A stretch of DNA of 64,000 nt, taken from positions 3,644,501-3,708,500 of the forward strand of contig JACJYK010000001.1 of NCBI GenBank assembly GCA_020636135.1, written 5' to 3'. A program made the position numbers and the translations under genes. Shown in pieces: positions 48,163 to 57,045 of this stretch. Source of the DNA: Lewinellaceae bacterium. GTDB lineage: Bacteria; Bacteroidota; Bacteroidia; Chitinophagales; Saprospiraceae. A model generated the notes under the pieces. It saw only the letters and a list, made by a program, of their open reading frames with translations, was not told the DNA's origin and did not search any database. The first letter of the stretch is position 1. Each line of letters begins with the position of its first letter.

Positions 48163-51048
48163 TTATAGCTTGCGGAAGGCTTCCTCAATCATTTTCAATC
48201 GTGCTTCGGAAAAAAGATCCGGAGCATATTTACCCAGGTCACCGAGGGAGAGGTCCATCATCTGACCTATCTGCAGGTCGGTAGCACCATTCAGCTCCGG
48301 GATATTTTTCAATACCACTGCTTTGGCAGCGTCGTCCTTCCAGATGTCCCGGACTTTGGATTGCAAATCAAATTTACCGGCTTTTACTCCGGCCCACCCT
48401 ACCCGGTAATGGTAGGTTCCCGACCCCAGGTTTTTCATATCACTTTTGCCGTCCCCATGAGGGATATACAGTGTCGCGGTGGTATTTGCCGGTATCGTAA
48501 CTTCCAGTTCCAGGGTGTCGCCCATGATCTGCCAGGATGATGCGAGCTTACCATAGAGGGTCTCCAGTTCAGCCTGGGCATAGGTTAGCACTCCATTCGG
48601 TTGCGGTCTCAGGATGGTGTGTTTGTAGCCCGGATTGGCCGGATCTTCATTGATGCCGGTAATATTCCGGTACATCCAGTCACCGATCGCTCCATAGGCA
48701 TAGTGATTGTAAGAGTTCATCGAGGGCACCTGGAAGGTTCCATCGGGTTTGATACCGTCCCAGCGCTCCCAGATCGTGGTTGCTCCCATGGTCACCGGAT
48801 ACAACCAGGAAGGATAGGTCTGCTGCATTAACAGGGCATAGGCCACATCACTGTGCCCGAAGCGCGACAATACATGACACAGGTAAGGGGTACCCAGAAA
48901 TCCGGTGGTCAGGTGGGTGCTGTAGCTGTTGATGTTTTCGACCAATCGATCCACTGCCTGCTGCCGCATATTTTCCGGCAACATATCAAACTGTAATGCC
49001 AGCACGTAGGCGGTCTGGGTGCCCGAGACCAGCCGGCCCGATCCGGTCACGTATTCCTTCATAAATGCTGCTTTAATGCGTTTCAGGAGATCCTGGTAAT
49101 GAGGAATATCTTCTGTTTTACCCAGGACCTGAGCAGCATTCAGCACCAGCTGCGTGGAATGTGCAAAGAAGCATTGGGCGATCAGATATTTATCGGTTAC
49201 TGCCGAACGGCCATCGTTATCATCAAATGGCCGGTAAAACAACCAGTCACCAAAGTGAAATCCTTTATTCCACAGATCTTCGGTACTGGCATTCTCCATA
49301 TAGCCGACCCATGCCTTCATGCTGCCATATTGATTTTCCAGGATCCGGATATCCCGGTAGGCCAGGTACATATTCCAGGGGATGATGGTCGCCACATCGG
49401 CCCATCCGGCCGATCCACCTGCATTCTCACCCAGTACATTCGGAACTACGAACGGTACACTACCGCTGGAACTCTGGTCGGCGGTCACATCCTGCAGCCA
49501 TTTGTAAAAGAAATTATGTACGTCGCGGTTGAAGGCCGCCGTCGCGGAAAAAGCCTGTGCATCCCCGGTCCAGCCCAGTCGCTCATCACGCTGGGGACAG
49601 TCGGTGGGCACATCCAGGAAATTACCCTGCTGGCCCCATTGAATATTGTGCTGCAATTGATTGATGAGCGGATCATTGGTTACGAACGTGCCGGTCTTTT
49701 CCATATCCGAATACATCGCTATGGCAGTGAAGTTCTCCCGCTTGAGCTCTCCAGGATAACCTTCTACCTTGATGTAACGGAAGCCCTGGAAGGTGAAATG
49801 CGGTTCCAGGACCTCTTCTCCCCCACCTTTCAGAATGAACTCGTTCGTTTGTTTGGCAGCCCGCAGGTTGTCCGTATAAAAATTACCTTCTTTATCCAGC
49901 ACTTCGGCGTGGTAGATACGGATGGTGTCACCAGCCTTGCCATTCACTTTCAACTGGACCCACCCAACCAGGTTCTGGCCAAAATCAATGACATGATCTC
50001 CTTCCGGGGTCATCACCACATCCACCGGTTGCAGATGTTCGTGTTTACGGACAGGCTCGTTGTAGGTGGAAATCAGTTGATCATAACTCAGGTCTTTCAC
50101 CATGGCAGGCAACCATTGCGAAGCATCAAAGCCAACCTTATTCCAGCCCATAGGCTCCTTCCCGGCATCATAAGTTTCTCCATTGTAAATCTCGGCATAA
50201 ACAATGCCTCCGGTACGACTCGTCCAGGAACCGTCCGACGCAATCGTTGCCTTGCTACCATCACTGTAGGTGACTTCCAGCTGGAAGAGTAAAGCCAGCT
50301 CCTTACCATAAAAGCCATCCTGCGAAGCCCATCCGATGATGCCCCGATACCAGCCATTCCCCAGGCGCACACCGATGGCATTGCCTCCTTTCTGAAGCAG
50401 GGAGGTTACGTCATAAGCCTGGTATTGCAGGCGTTTGTTGTAACTCGTCCATCCGGGCGTGAGGTAGGCATCACCGACGCGCTGACCGTTGATGAAGGCC
50501 TCGTACAATCCATGTGAGGTGATGTAAGCTGTAGCCGAGGTAATGGTTTTATTGGTATTAAACTCTTTACGAAAATAGGGACTGGGCCTTTCTCCGTCTG
50601 TCTCGGGGAATCCTTGTCCGATCCATTTGGCCTGCCAGTCCGACTGTTTCAGCATACCCATCTGCCAGCTGTTTACAGGGCTCCATTCGGAAACATTGCC
50701 CAGGTTATCCCATACCCGCACCTGCCACAGATAGCGCTGGTTGGTCACCAGTTCCGGCCCCCCATACGTCACGAAAACCGACTGGTCCGAAGTCACTTTT
50801 CCACTGGTCCAAAGCAATTTTTTGCCGCGCAATAATTGCTTTTCGTCGGTGGCAACACGGACCTCATAAGCCGTCTGGACCACATCTTTGCTGGTCGTAC
50901 TCAATTGCCAGCTGAATCGGGGATGCATTTCTCCCATCCCGATGGGATTGATTTTGTCTTCCACTTTTTGCTGGATGACAGAAACCTGGGTAATACCTAT
51001 AAAGGGCAGCAGAAGTAGCCCTAAAACAAAAAGTTTCAGATGTCGCAT
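48163..51048 (-). CDS. Alpha-L-rhamnosidase, GH78
   Basis: The 961-residue protein has a signal peptide (1-20), an N-terminal fibronectin-like domain (HPRFSWQLS), the rhamnosidase N-domain (FRKEFNTNKTITSATAYITSHG then FINGQRVGDAYLTPGW), and a helical catalytic barrel with DCPQRDERLGWTGDAQ (about 478-493), whose Glu is the expected acid, and TIWERWDGIKPDG later. A C-terminal extension of about 90 helical residues follows the last sandwich. It hydrolyses terminal alpha-L-rhamnose in the periplasm. It complements GH106 and the rhamnose catabolic operon. Confidence 0.93.
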   Translation of the reverse strand: MRHLKLFVLGLLLLPFIGITQVSVIQQKVEDKINPIGMGEMHPRFSWQLSTTSKDVVQTAYEVRVATDEKQLLRGKKLLWTSGKVTSDQSVFVTYGGPELVTNQRYLWQVRVWDNLGNVSEWSPVNSWQMGMLKQSDWQAKWIGQGFPETDGERPSPYFRKEFNTNKTITSATAYITSHGLYEAFINGQRVGDAYLTPGWTSYNKRLQYQAYDVTSLLQKGGNAIGVRLGNGWYRGIIGWASQDGFYGKELALLFQLEVTYSDGSKATIASDGSWTSRTGGIVYAEIYNGETYDAGKEPMGWNKVGFDASQWLPAMVKDLSYDQLISTYNEPVRKHEHLQPVDVVMTPEGDHVIDFGQNLVGWVQLKVNGKAGDTIRIYHAEVLDKEGNFYTDNLRAAKQTNEFILKGGGEEVLEPHFTFQGFRYIKVEGYPGELKRENFTAIAMYSDMEKTGTFVTNDPLINQLQHNIQWGQQGNFLDVPTDCPQRDERLGWTGDAQAFSATAAFNRDVHNFFYKWLQDVTADQSSSGSVPFVVPNVLGENAGGSAGWADVATIIPWNMYLAYRDIRILENQYGSMKAWVGYMENASTEDLWNKGFHFGDWLFYRPFDDNDGRSAVTDKYLIAQCFFAHSTQLVLNAAQVLGKTEDIPHYQDLLKRIKAAFMKEYVTGSGRLVSGTQTAYVLALQFDMLPENMRQQAVDRLVENINSYSTHLTTGFLGTPYLCHVLSRFGHSDVAYALLMQQTYPSWLYPVTMGATTIWERWDGIKPDGTFQVPSMNSYNHYAYGAIGDWMYRNITGINEDPANPGYKHTILRPQPNGVLTYAQAELETLYGKLASSWQIMGDTLELEVTIPANTTATLYIPHGDGKSDMKNLGSGTYHYRVGWAGVKAGKFDLQSKVRDIWKDDAAKAVVLKNIPELNGATDLQIGQMMDLSLGDLGKYAPDLFSEARLKMIEEAFRKL

Positions 51049-51137
51049 AACCGGAATTGTTTAGCCTCGTAAGTTAAGGAAATGACCTGTGAATTACTGG
51101 CTTCCAGACCGGTAATCTGACCAGAGGTATAATCTAA

Positions 51138-51158
51138 TCCAAATCCAATGTATTTGGA
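51138..51158. repeat. 7-bp inverted repeat between divergent genes
   Basis: TCCAAAT (51138-51144) and ATTTGGA (51152-51158) are perfect inverted arms around CCAATGT in the 227-base gap between the GH78 gene and a divergent propeller gene. It may be an operator; nothing else in the gap stands out. Confidence 0.4.
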
Positions 51159-51275
51159 CTCTGCCCTGCCATTCACAAGGAATCACTGAGGACGGGCGAA
51201 TGACAGGGGCTGGTAAGAAGGTTTTGCTTTGGTGACCCCATGCGCCTCCGGACATCTTTATAGAAATGACTGTAT

Positions 51276-52289
51276 ATGTACCATAAATTATTCGTGTTGA
51301 TCCTGATCTTACAGCAGATCAATTGTAATAATACACCACAAAAAACTACCTCATCCTCATTTCAGGTCACCCGCCGAATAACTTTGGATGGCGATGGATT
51401 CTGGGATTACCTGGTCGTCGATGATGCCACAAACCGACTGTATGTCTCACATGGTACCCGGGTTCATGTGGTAGATCTGAATACCGGCAAACAGGCAGGT
51501 CTGATCACTCCGGTGCGAGGAGTACATGGAGTCGCTCTGGTTCCGGCTTTGCACAAAGGCTATATTTCCTGTGGCCGAAGCAATTCGGTGGTGATTTTTA
51601 ACCCGGAAACCTTCGAACTTCTGGACAGCATAATGACCACTGGGGATAACCCGGATGCCATCCTGTACGATGCCTATTCAAAACATATCCTGACGATGAA
51701 CCACAGCGGTGATAATGCTACCGTCATCGATCCGGTCACCGATGAGGTGGTCGGGACCATCGAATTACCCGGGTCACCGGAGGCTGTGGTAACGGACGGA
51801 GCAGGCACCATCTATGTTAATATTGAAGACAAAAGCCTGATTGCTAAAATCGATGTAAAGAAAATGGAGGTGACCGCCACCTGGCCGCTGGAGCCCGGGG
51901 AAGAACCAACCGGTCTGGTATTGGATTCTGCAAATCACCGGCTTTTTGCTTCTTGTGATAAGTTGATGGTTGTAGTGGATGCCGGTACCGGACACGTGCT
52001 TCAGACGCTGCCTATCGGGGACCACGCGGATGGTGTTGCCTACGACCCGGACCTTCACCTGGCTTTCAGCTCGAACGGTGAAGGTACCCTCACCGTGGTT
52101 GATGCCTCCGGTGGTACGTGTCAAGTTCTGCAAAATTTCCCTACCCAGACAGGAGCCCGCACCATTGCCCTGAATAAGCAGACACACAGGCTTTATGTCC
52201 CTACGTCAGAACTTGAGGAAACACCAGGGACCAATGGCCGTCGTGCCGCTAAACCGGGGACGTTTGTCGTTCTGGAAATAGCTCTCTGA
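51276..52289 (+). CDS. YVTN-type beta-propeller (putative lipoprotein)
   Basis: The 337-residue protein has a signal with Cys17 (QQINC) and a seven-bladed propeller of YVTN/lactonase type: repeats such as RLYVSHGTRVHVVDLNTGK, GYISCGRSNSVVIFNPETFE, GDNATVIDPVTDEVVGTIELPG and LAFSSNGEGTLTVVDASGG. Such proteins bind or sense outside the cell and usually lack enzyme activity. It is monocistronic and divergent from GH78. The start at ATG 51276 is followed by a plausible signal peptide. Confidence 0.85.
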   Translation: MYHKLFVLILILQQINCNNTPQKTTSSSFQVTRRITLDGDGFWDYLVVDDATNRLYVSHGTRVHVVDLNTGKQAGLITPVRGVHGVALVPALHKGYISCGRSNSVVIFNPETFELLDSIMTTGDNPDAILYDAYSKHILTMNHSGDNATVIDPVTDEVVGTIELPGSPEAVVTDGAGTIYVNIEDKSLIAKIDVKKMEVTATWPLEPGEEPTGLVLDSANHRLFASCDKLMVVVDAGTGHVLQTLPIGDHADGVAYDPDLHLAFSSNGEGTLTVVDASGGTCQVLQNFPTQTGARTIALNKQTHRLYVPTSELEETPGTNGRRAAKPGTFVVLEIAL

Positions 52290-52401
52290 GGTCCGGTAAG
52301 CCTTAATCTACAATCCCAAGTGCTTTGGTTTGATTCCTTGACCAACAAACAGGCGGTCTCTTCCTTTTAGCAATACAAAATGACTTTTGGTGACACCGCT
52401 C

Positions 52402-52433
52402 CAGAATTATTCCAGAATTCAACTTCAATTTTG
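52402..52433 (+). promoter_or_regulatory. Site B: CAGAATT direct-repeat promoter of the second PepSY gene
   Basis: CAGAATTATTC (52402-52412) is followed by CAGAATTCAACTT (52413-52425) and CAATTTTG (52426-52433). Sequence and spacing match site A almost base for base and site C in layout, although it is 21-23 kb away. It lies 38 bases before the PepSY start codon. Confidence 0.7.
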
Positions 52434-52471
52434 TTTGTGGATAGGGCATTATTTAACCAAAAACACGAATC

Positions 52472-52930
52472 ATGAAACACTTATTAGTTATCAGCGCAAT
52501 TTGTTTAGGTATAGGGACAAATTCATTCGGACAAAATTCCAACACACCTATTGCTGTTCAAAATGCAATTAAAACCAAATTTCAGGATGCACGGAAGGTC
52601 AAGTGGGAACTGGAAAAAGAAGGAGAATGGGAGGCAAACTTCCATCAAGCCGGACATGAAATGTCTGCATTGTTTAATACATCAGGCACCTGGCTGGAAA
52701 CTGAAATGGAAATCAGGAAAGATGACCTTCCTATGGCAATAAAAAATGCAATTTCCAATCAATTTAAAGGGTACTCCATAGATGAAGCTGCAAAGATCAA
52801 CGCCTCGGATGGTACAACCAGCTACGAAGCAGAGCTGGAAAAAGGAGAAAGCAATATCGAGGTTTTGTTTAGTGCCGACGGCCATGTCACCAGCCAAAAA
52901 ATGATCGACGAGAAAGAAAACAAAAGCTAA
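52472..52930 (+). CDS. PepSY-like periplasmic protein, second copy
   Basis: This 152-residue paralogue of the gene at 29.3 kb has a Sec signal peptide (ending FGQ, about residue 20) rather than a lipobox, then AIKTKFQDARKVKWELEKEGEWEANF, MSALFNTSGTWLETEMEI and a second half repeat (SYEAELEKGESNIEVLFSADG). It shares the CAGAATT promoter with the two-component operon, so it is the best candidate for a remote target of that regulator. A terminator follows, then a TolC remnant. Confidence 0.85.
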   Translation: MKHLLVISAICLGIGTNSFGQNSNTPIAVQNAIKTKFQDARKVKWELEKEGEWEANFHQAGHEMSALFNTSGTWLETEMEIRKDDLPMAIKNAISNQFKGYSIDEAAKINASDGTTSYEAELEKGESNIEVLFSADGHVTSQKMIDEKENKS

Positions 52931-52942
52931 TTCAAGAGTACG

Positions 52943-52985
52943 GCTACACCAGTTATCCTTTTGGAGGGCTGGTGTAGCTTTTGTA
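52943..52985 (+). terminator. Rho-independent terminator after the second PepSY gene
   Basis: GCTACACCAG (52943-52952) pairs perfectly with CTGGTGTAGC (52969-52978) and is followed by TTTTG. It lies 13 bases after the PepSY stop and would limit reading into the TolC remnant. Confidence 0.8.
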
Positions 52986-52996
52986 ATTTCATTTTT

Positions 52997-53344
52997 ATGC
53001 GCAAAAGTCGTATTGACATAAATATCCGGCAAATTAACCCGTACTCCTATCTTGTTTTTACTTTGCTTTGTTCCTGCAGCGTTCTGCTTCCTGGGCAGAA
53101 TTTACCCTATTATCTGGATGCTGCTTTACACAGTAATCCAGTGGTTCAACAAAACATTAACCTCTCCTACATAGCCCGCCTGGATGCCGAGAAAGCCCAA
53201 TCCGTACTTAATAAGCCGGAAATCACAACGACCGGTAATTTATTATTCGCCCCTTTGATTAAAGGCGTCGGATACGATGAAGCAATAACAAACGGCGCAC
53301 TGTATAGCGCTCAAATCAATGCCAACATTCCACTTTTTTTCTGA
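52997..53344 (+). pseudogene. Truncated TolC-family outer-membrane efflux protein
   Basis: The 115 residues contain a signal-like start and then the N-terminal helix pattern of TolC/CusC-type proteins (YYLDAALHSNPVVQQNINLSYIA, LDAEKAQSVLNKPEITTTG) and end in NIPLFF at a TGA where a normal protein continues for 300 more residues. The following 55 bases carry no further TolC coding sequence before the convergent DUF5009 gene. A deletion has removed the rest, and with it any CusBA-like pump. In Bacteroidota, PepSY, TolC and efflux genes often form one locus. Confidence 0.8.
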
Positions 53345-53399
53345 CATCCTAACTACCTCCGCTGTACCCGCTGGAGGGAGAAAATGACTAAGTAAAAAC

Positions 53400-54518
53400 T
53401 TACACCTTTAGAAACCATTGGTGTCTGTACAACACATATAAAAAGCACCACACCAATCCCAGCGCTCCCAGAGATTGCCATACTTCGTGCCATGGCTCGG
53501 CGCTGAATTTGTACAATCCTTCAAAGAGCAATCGTGAGGTATATCCAAAATCAATAAACCGGTAGGCCAGGTAAATGGTCAGTGAATTGAGCCCGATCAC
53601 CCGGAAGAAAAGGGACCATTTCTGGTTGTTCCATACATCGATCACCAGATAAAACAGCGTCAGGGCCAGGAAGCTCATTCCGCCAGTAAGTAAGATGAAT
53701 GAACTGGACCATAGATGCTTGCTTACCGGGAAATGCAGGCTCCACAACAAGCCGGCAGCAACCAATCCAATTCCTGTCAAGGTCAATCGTCCCATTTTAA
53801 AGCCCTGGGTATGATCCGACCGCAGCACATCACCCGCGAAAGCTCCCAACATGGTCAGGCAAAGCGCGGGAAATTGAGTGAGAATACCCAGCTCGTCATA
53901 AGTCCCCTGCAACAACCGGCCAGGCAGAAAAGTACGATCGAACCATCCAATCAGGTTACCCTCGAAACTAAGATCACCGGCGCCGTATCCGGGAACAGGG
54001 ATCAGAAATAATACAGCATAATACATGAGAAGAATACCGGCAATCCACAGGATCCTTCCCCGCTTGCTGAAATTGAGGTACAAAACGGTGGTGATGAACC
54101 CGGCAAATCCTATCCTTCCCAATACACTTACAAACCGGATCTGGGAGGGCTCCAGGAATGGCACCGGCGCGTTCTTGTACAGGATTCCCAAGCCGATCAG
54201 GATTACCATGCGGATAGCGGCTTTTCGATAAAGCTGTGACTTGGTCTTGGTCCGGCTACTGGTGCTGTTCAGTGAAAAAGCCAGCGAAACACCGGCGACA
54301 AACAGGAAGAGGGGGAAAATAAAATCGTAAAATGTGAAGCCAACCCATGCCGGGTGCTCAAATTGTGCAGCCAGACCATTTATCCAGCCGATATCCGTCT
54401 TTCCTCCCAGCCGTTCGATAAAACTGCCGGCTCCGGCGATCATCAGCATGTCAAATCCACGCAGGGCATCGATGGAAGCCCGGCGGTTGGAGGAAGGGGT
54501 ATTTATGTCCATTGGCAT
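53400..54518 (-). CDS. DUF5009/heparan-alpha-glucosaminide N-acetyltransferase-like membrane protein
   Basis: The 372-residue protein has about ten membrane helices. RRASIDALRGFDMLMIAG, the membrane-bound acyltransferase start, is followed by HPAWVGFTFYDFIFPLFLFVAGVSLAFS and a C-terminal NSLTIYLAYRFIDF. It belongs with DUF5009/DUF1624 proteins, which are thought to move an acetyl group across the inner membrane onto sugars. It could modify a glycan here, but the substrate is unknown. ATG codons at 54518 and 54512 are both possible. Confidence 0.85.
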   Translation of the reverse strand: MPMDINTPSSNRRASIDALRGFDMLMIAGAGSFIERLGGKTDIGWINGLAAQFEHPAWVGFTFYDFIFPLFLFVAGVSLAFSLNSTSSRTKTKSQLYRKAAIRMVILIGLGILYKNAPVPFLEPSQIRFVSVLGRIGFAGFITTVLYLNFSKRGRILWIAGILLMYYAVLFLIPVPGYGAGDLSFEGNLIGWFDRTFLPGRLLQGTYDELGILTQFPALCLTMLGAFAGDVLRSDHTQGFKMGRLTLTGIGLVAAGLLWSLHFPVSKHLWSSSFILLTGGMSFLALTLFYLVIDVWNNQKWSLFFRVIGLNSLTIYLAYRFIDFGYTSRLLFEGLYKFSAEPWHEVWQSLGALGLVWCFLYVLYRHQWFLKV

Positions 54519-54550
54519 CTATTAACGATTTTTCATTTCGCCGGAATCAA

Positions 54551-54592
54551 ATCAACAACCTTCAACATTCAACCTTCAACATTCAACATTTC
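54551..54592. repeat. TTCAACATT-type tandem repeat
   Basis: The 79-base gap between the SDR stop and the DUF5009 start contains TTCAACATT and CTTCAACATT in head-to-tail copies. The same words occur at 61411-61446 and 61661-61678, and in the 142-bp repeats, so this is a dispersed Bacteroidota-type intergenic repeat. Confidence 0.75.
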
Positions 54593-54597
54593 TATTA

Positions 54598-55365
54598 TCA
54601 CCTCCCCATCCATCCACCATCCACAGTCACGATCGTACCACTCATATAATCCGAGGCCGCAGAAGCAAGGAAAACTACCGGACCCTTAAAGTCTTCCGGG
54701 GTTCCCCAGCGCCCGGCAGGTATCCGGGCCAGAATGGAAGCATTGCGCGTTTCGTCGCGGACGATAGGATCGGTCAGCTCGGTAGCGACATACCCGGGAG
54801 CAATTGCATTGACTTGAACACCCTTCCCGGCCCATTCATTGGACAAAGCCATGGTCAACTGGCCGATAGCTCCCTTTGAAGCCGCATATCCCGGTACCAG
54901 GATCCCACCCTGAAAGGTCAGCAGGGATGCCGTAAAGATGATCTTGCCATAACCCCGCTGGATCATTTCTTTCCCAAATTCACGGCTGAGGATGAACTGC
55001 GCATTGAGATTGACTTCAATGACAGCATCCCAGTACGAATCCGGATGTTCGGCAGCCGGTTTGCGCTGCGTGGTTCCCGCATTATTCACCAATACATCCG
55101 GTATCCCATGGTCTGCTTTCACCTGATGGATCAATGCATACAGGGCCTTCCGGTCGCTGATATCGCAGGCATAGGCAAAGAAATTTCTGCCGAGGGCGCT
55201 AACCGCCTGCTCTATTCTTGATACCTGCCGTTCCAGGGTTGCTGAAACACCAATGATGTCTGCTCCGGCTTCCGCCAGCGCTTCTGCCATGGCAAAGCCT
55301 ATCCCCCGCTTGCATCCGGTCACCAGCGCAGTTTTGCCAACGAGTTTAAATTGATCCAATACCAT
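54598..55365 (-). CDS. Short-chain dehydrogenase, KduD/gluconate 5-dehydrogenase-like
   Basis: The 255-residue protein is a classical SDR: ALVTGCKRGIGFAMAEALAEAGA (cofactor loop), DVLVNNAGTTQRKP, YAASKGAIGQLTMAL with the catalytic Tyr and Lys, and VNAIAPGYVATELT. The final segment SGTIVTVDGGWMGR is typical of the KduD/IdnO group acting on keto-gluconates or similar sugar acids with NAD(P)H. It could serve uronate or gluconate catabolism. It lies downstream of a second SDR with a 32-base gap on the same strand. Confidence 0.85.
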   Translation of the reverse strand: MVLDQFKLVGKTALVTGCKRGIGFAMAEALAEAGADIIGVSATLERQVSRIEQAVSALGRNFFAYACDISDRKALYALIHQVKADHGIPDVLVNNAGTTQRKPAAEHPDSYWDAVIEVNLNAQFILSREFGKEMIQRGYGKIIFTASLLTFQGGILVPGYAASKGAIGQLTMALSNEWAGKGVQVNAIAPGYVATELTDPIVRDETRNASILARIPAGRWGTPEDFKGPVVFLASAASDYMSGTIVTVDGGWMGR

Positions 55366-55397
55366 TTTTACCGGCTGATGTGGTGTCGCATGATTTG

Positions 55398-56375
55398 CTA
55401 GATCTCATATGAAACACCGGTTAGTCTTTCACTTATTTCCCACATTCGTTTGGCAGCTTCTTCATCGTAAGCCGTATTCGCAGCTTTTGTTTCTACCGGA
55501 TATCCTTTCTTGTCCTGATCAGGACCATAATAGCCACCGGATTGCACATTTGGGTCCGTCAGGGCATACAATGGTGATAAGGCACCGATCGACGCCGGCT
55601 GACCCAACATTCGCCCAATGAATTTCATGATACCTTCCATGTTCCTGTCCGCCCATCCCGTTTTGCATACCCCCGGATGTGCGGCCAGCGAAATGGCAGA
55701 GCTACCGGCTTTATCAAAACGGCGACTCAGCTCAAAGGCAAATAGCAGATTAGCCAGTTTGCTTTGTTTATACGCCGCCCATCGATCGTATTTATGCTGA
55801 CTCATCAGGTCATCCCAGTTGATCTTTCCGGAAGTATGCATCCGGCTCCCCACGGTCACGACCCGACTATTTGGCGTATGAACCAATACATCCAATAGTC
55901 GTCCGGTCAACGCAAAATGCCCCAGGTGATTGATGCCAAACTGAGCTTCAAATCCATCGCTGGTCTCACTGCGTTTAGCCGCAATAAGTCCGCCATTGTT
56001 TAACAAGCCATCCAATCTTTGGTGGTTCTTTTTAAATTCGGAAGCAAAGGAGGAAATCGAATTCAGGTCTCCCAAATCCAGAGTGATGCTTTCTACAGAT
56101 GCATTCGGTGCGGATTGAAGTATCAAATTACGAGCCTGCTGCGCCCGTCCGGCATCCCGGCATGCCAAAACGACCAACGCGCCGTTTTCAGCTAAAGCCA
56201 GGGCTGATTCATAGCCGATTCCACTGTTTGCTCCCGTAATAATAAAAGTTTTACCTGCTAAATCAGGTAGTGATGTTTTGGTCCAGTATTCCAATGGCAA
56301 TTGGTTTTTTAAAGGGTTATAAATATGTATTCTATTCCTGGATATAAGAACGGAAGGCCGGATAGCCCATCGCAT
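55398..56375 (-). CDS. Short-chain dehydrogenase, retinol-dehydrogenase-like
   Basis: The frame gives an SDR of about 300 residues: TFIITGANSGIGYESALALAENGA, LDGLLNNGGLIA (a Gly in place of the usual Ala of NNAG), VTVGSRMH, YKQSKLANLLFAFEL and AAHPGVCKTG. It resembles the retinol-dehydrogenase/WW-oxidoreductase class. The start is uncertain. The ATG at 56375 gives a non-SDR N-terminus of about 26 residues, while a TTG at 56294 (then EYWTKTSLPDLAGKT) would start exactly at the family boundary. The neighbours are another SDR and, divergently, a small membrane protein. Confidence 0.8.
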   Translation of the reverse strand: MRWAIRPSVLISRNRIHIYNPLKNQLPLEYWTKTSLPDLAGKTFIITGANSGIGYESALALAENGALVVLACRDAGRAQQARNLILQSAPNASVESITLDLGDLNSISSFASEFKKNHQRLDGLLNNGGLIAAKRSETSDGFEAQFGINHLGHFALTGRLLDVLVHTPNSRVVTVGSRMHTSGKINWDDLMSQHKYDRWAAYKQSKLANLLFAFELSRRFDKAGSSAISLAAHPGVCKTGWADRNMEGIMKFIGRMLGQPASIGALSPLYALTDPNVQSGGYYGPDQDKKGYPVETKAANTAYDEEAAKRMWEISERLTGVSYEI

Positions 56376-56535
56376 TTCTGGACAATCAATGACCAGTTTC
56401 CAATCCTTTTCTAAAGGTAGAAAACTCAACCACTTTTCCCCATTCTGAACCAAAATGTGTCACGCATATGATGGAGAACATTGACAGTGGCCCTACCAGC
56501 AAGTAATATTGACGGTACCTAAAATTCATGATACC

Positions 56536-56958
56536 ATGACATGGAAATACAACCTCCTTGGCCTGTTGCAACTAGTAGTGGCGCTGGGAGCTATCCCTGC
56601 GGGACTGGCCCTGATTATCTACCCGGACGGCGCAGCGGTAGGTATGTCAACGACCTTATTGAGTCAGGCACCTTTTAAGGATTTCCTCATCCCAGGTTTA
56701 TTCCTGTTAATCGGTAATGGCCTGTCCAATGGCTTCGGAGGCATGCTGGCTTTTCTCCACCGGCCGGTAGCCGGAACCCTGGGCTTGCTGCTGGGCGTCT
56801 TTTTAATGGCATGGGTTCTCATTCAGGTTTATTTTATTGGCTACCTGTCCTTCTTGCAGCCCTTGATGTTTGGACTGGGTGTAATCATCAGTGGATTGGG
56901 ATGGTTAATCGTGCGCAGTAAAGAAGGACAAAAAGCAGCCTCCCATTTGCCAATATAA
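56536..56958 (+). CDS. Four-helix membrane protein of unknown function
   Basis: The 140-residue protein has four hydrophobic helices (about 6-28, 48-68, 75-100 and 105-127) with Gly-rich loops (GNGLSNGFGGMLAF). It looks like the DoxX/DUF-type small membrane proteins, but no motif allows a firm name. The ATG at 56536 is used because the TTG at 56509 lies upstream of the hydrophobic start. It stands alone before a secreted protein gene. Confidence 0.7.
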   Translation: MTWKYNLLGLLQLVVALGAIPAGLALIIYPDGAAVGMSTTLLSQAPFKDFLIPGLFLLIGNGLSNGFGGMLAFLHRPVAGTLGLLLGVFLMAWVLIQVYFIGYLSFLQPLMFGLGVIISGLGWLIVRSKEGQKAASHLPI

Positions 56959-57045
56959 TTCCAAGCCAAGGATTTCAGGAACTGGATCGTTTAGGATTTC
57001 ATTGCAATTCAGTCTATATTAATTTCAATAAAAAAACGAATTGAA

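Noticed and set aside
49099..50292. Open frame of 397 codons on the plus strand
   Set aside because: It lies wholly antisense within the GH78 gene, has no signal or domain pattern, and its composition follows the opposite strand's codon use.
53345..53399. Continuation of the TolC gene in another frame
   Set aside because: None of the three frames gives TolC-like residues in the 55 bases before the next gene, so a deletion fits better than a frameshift.
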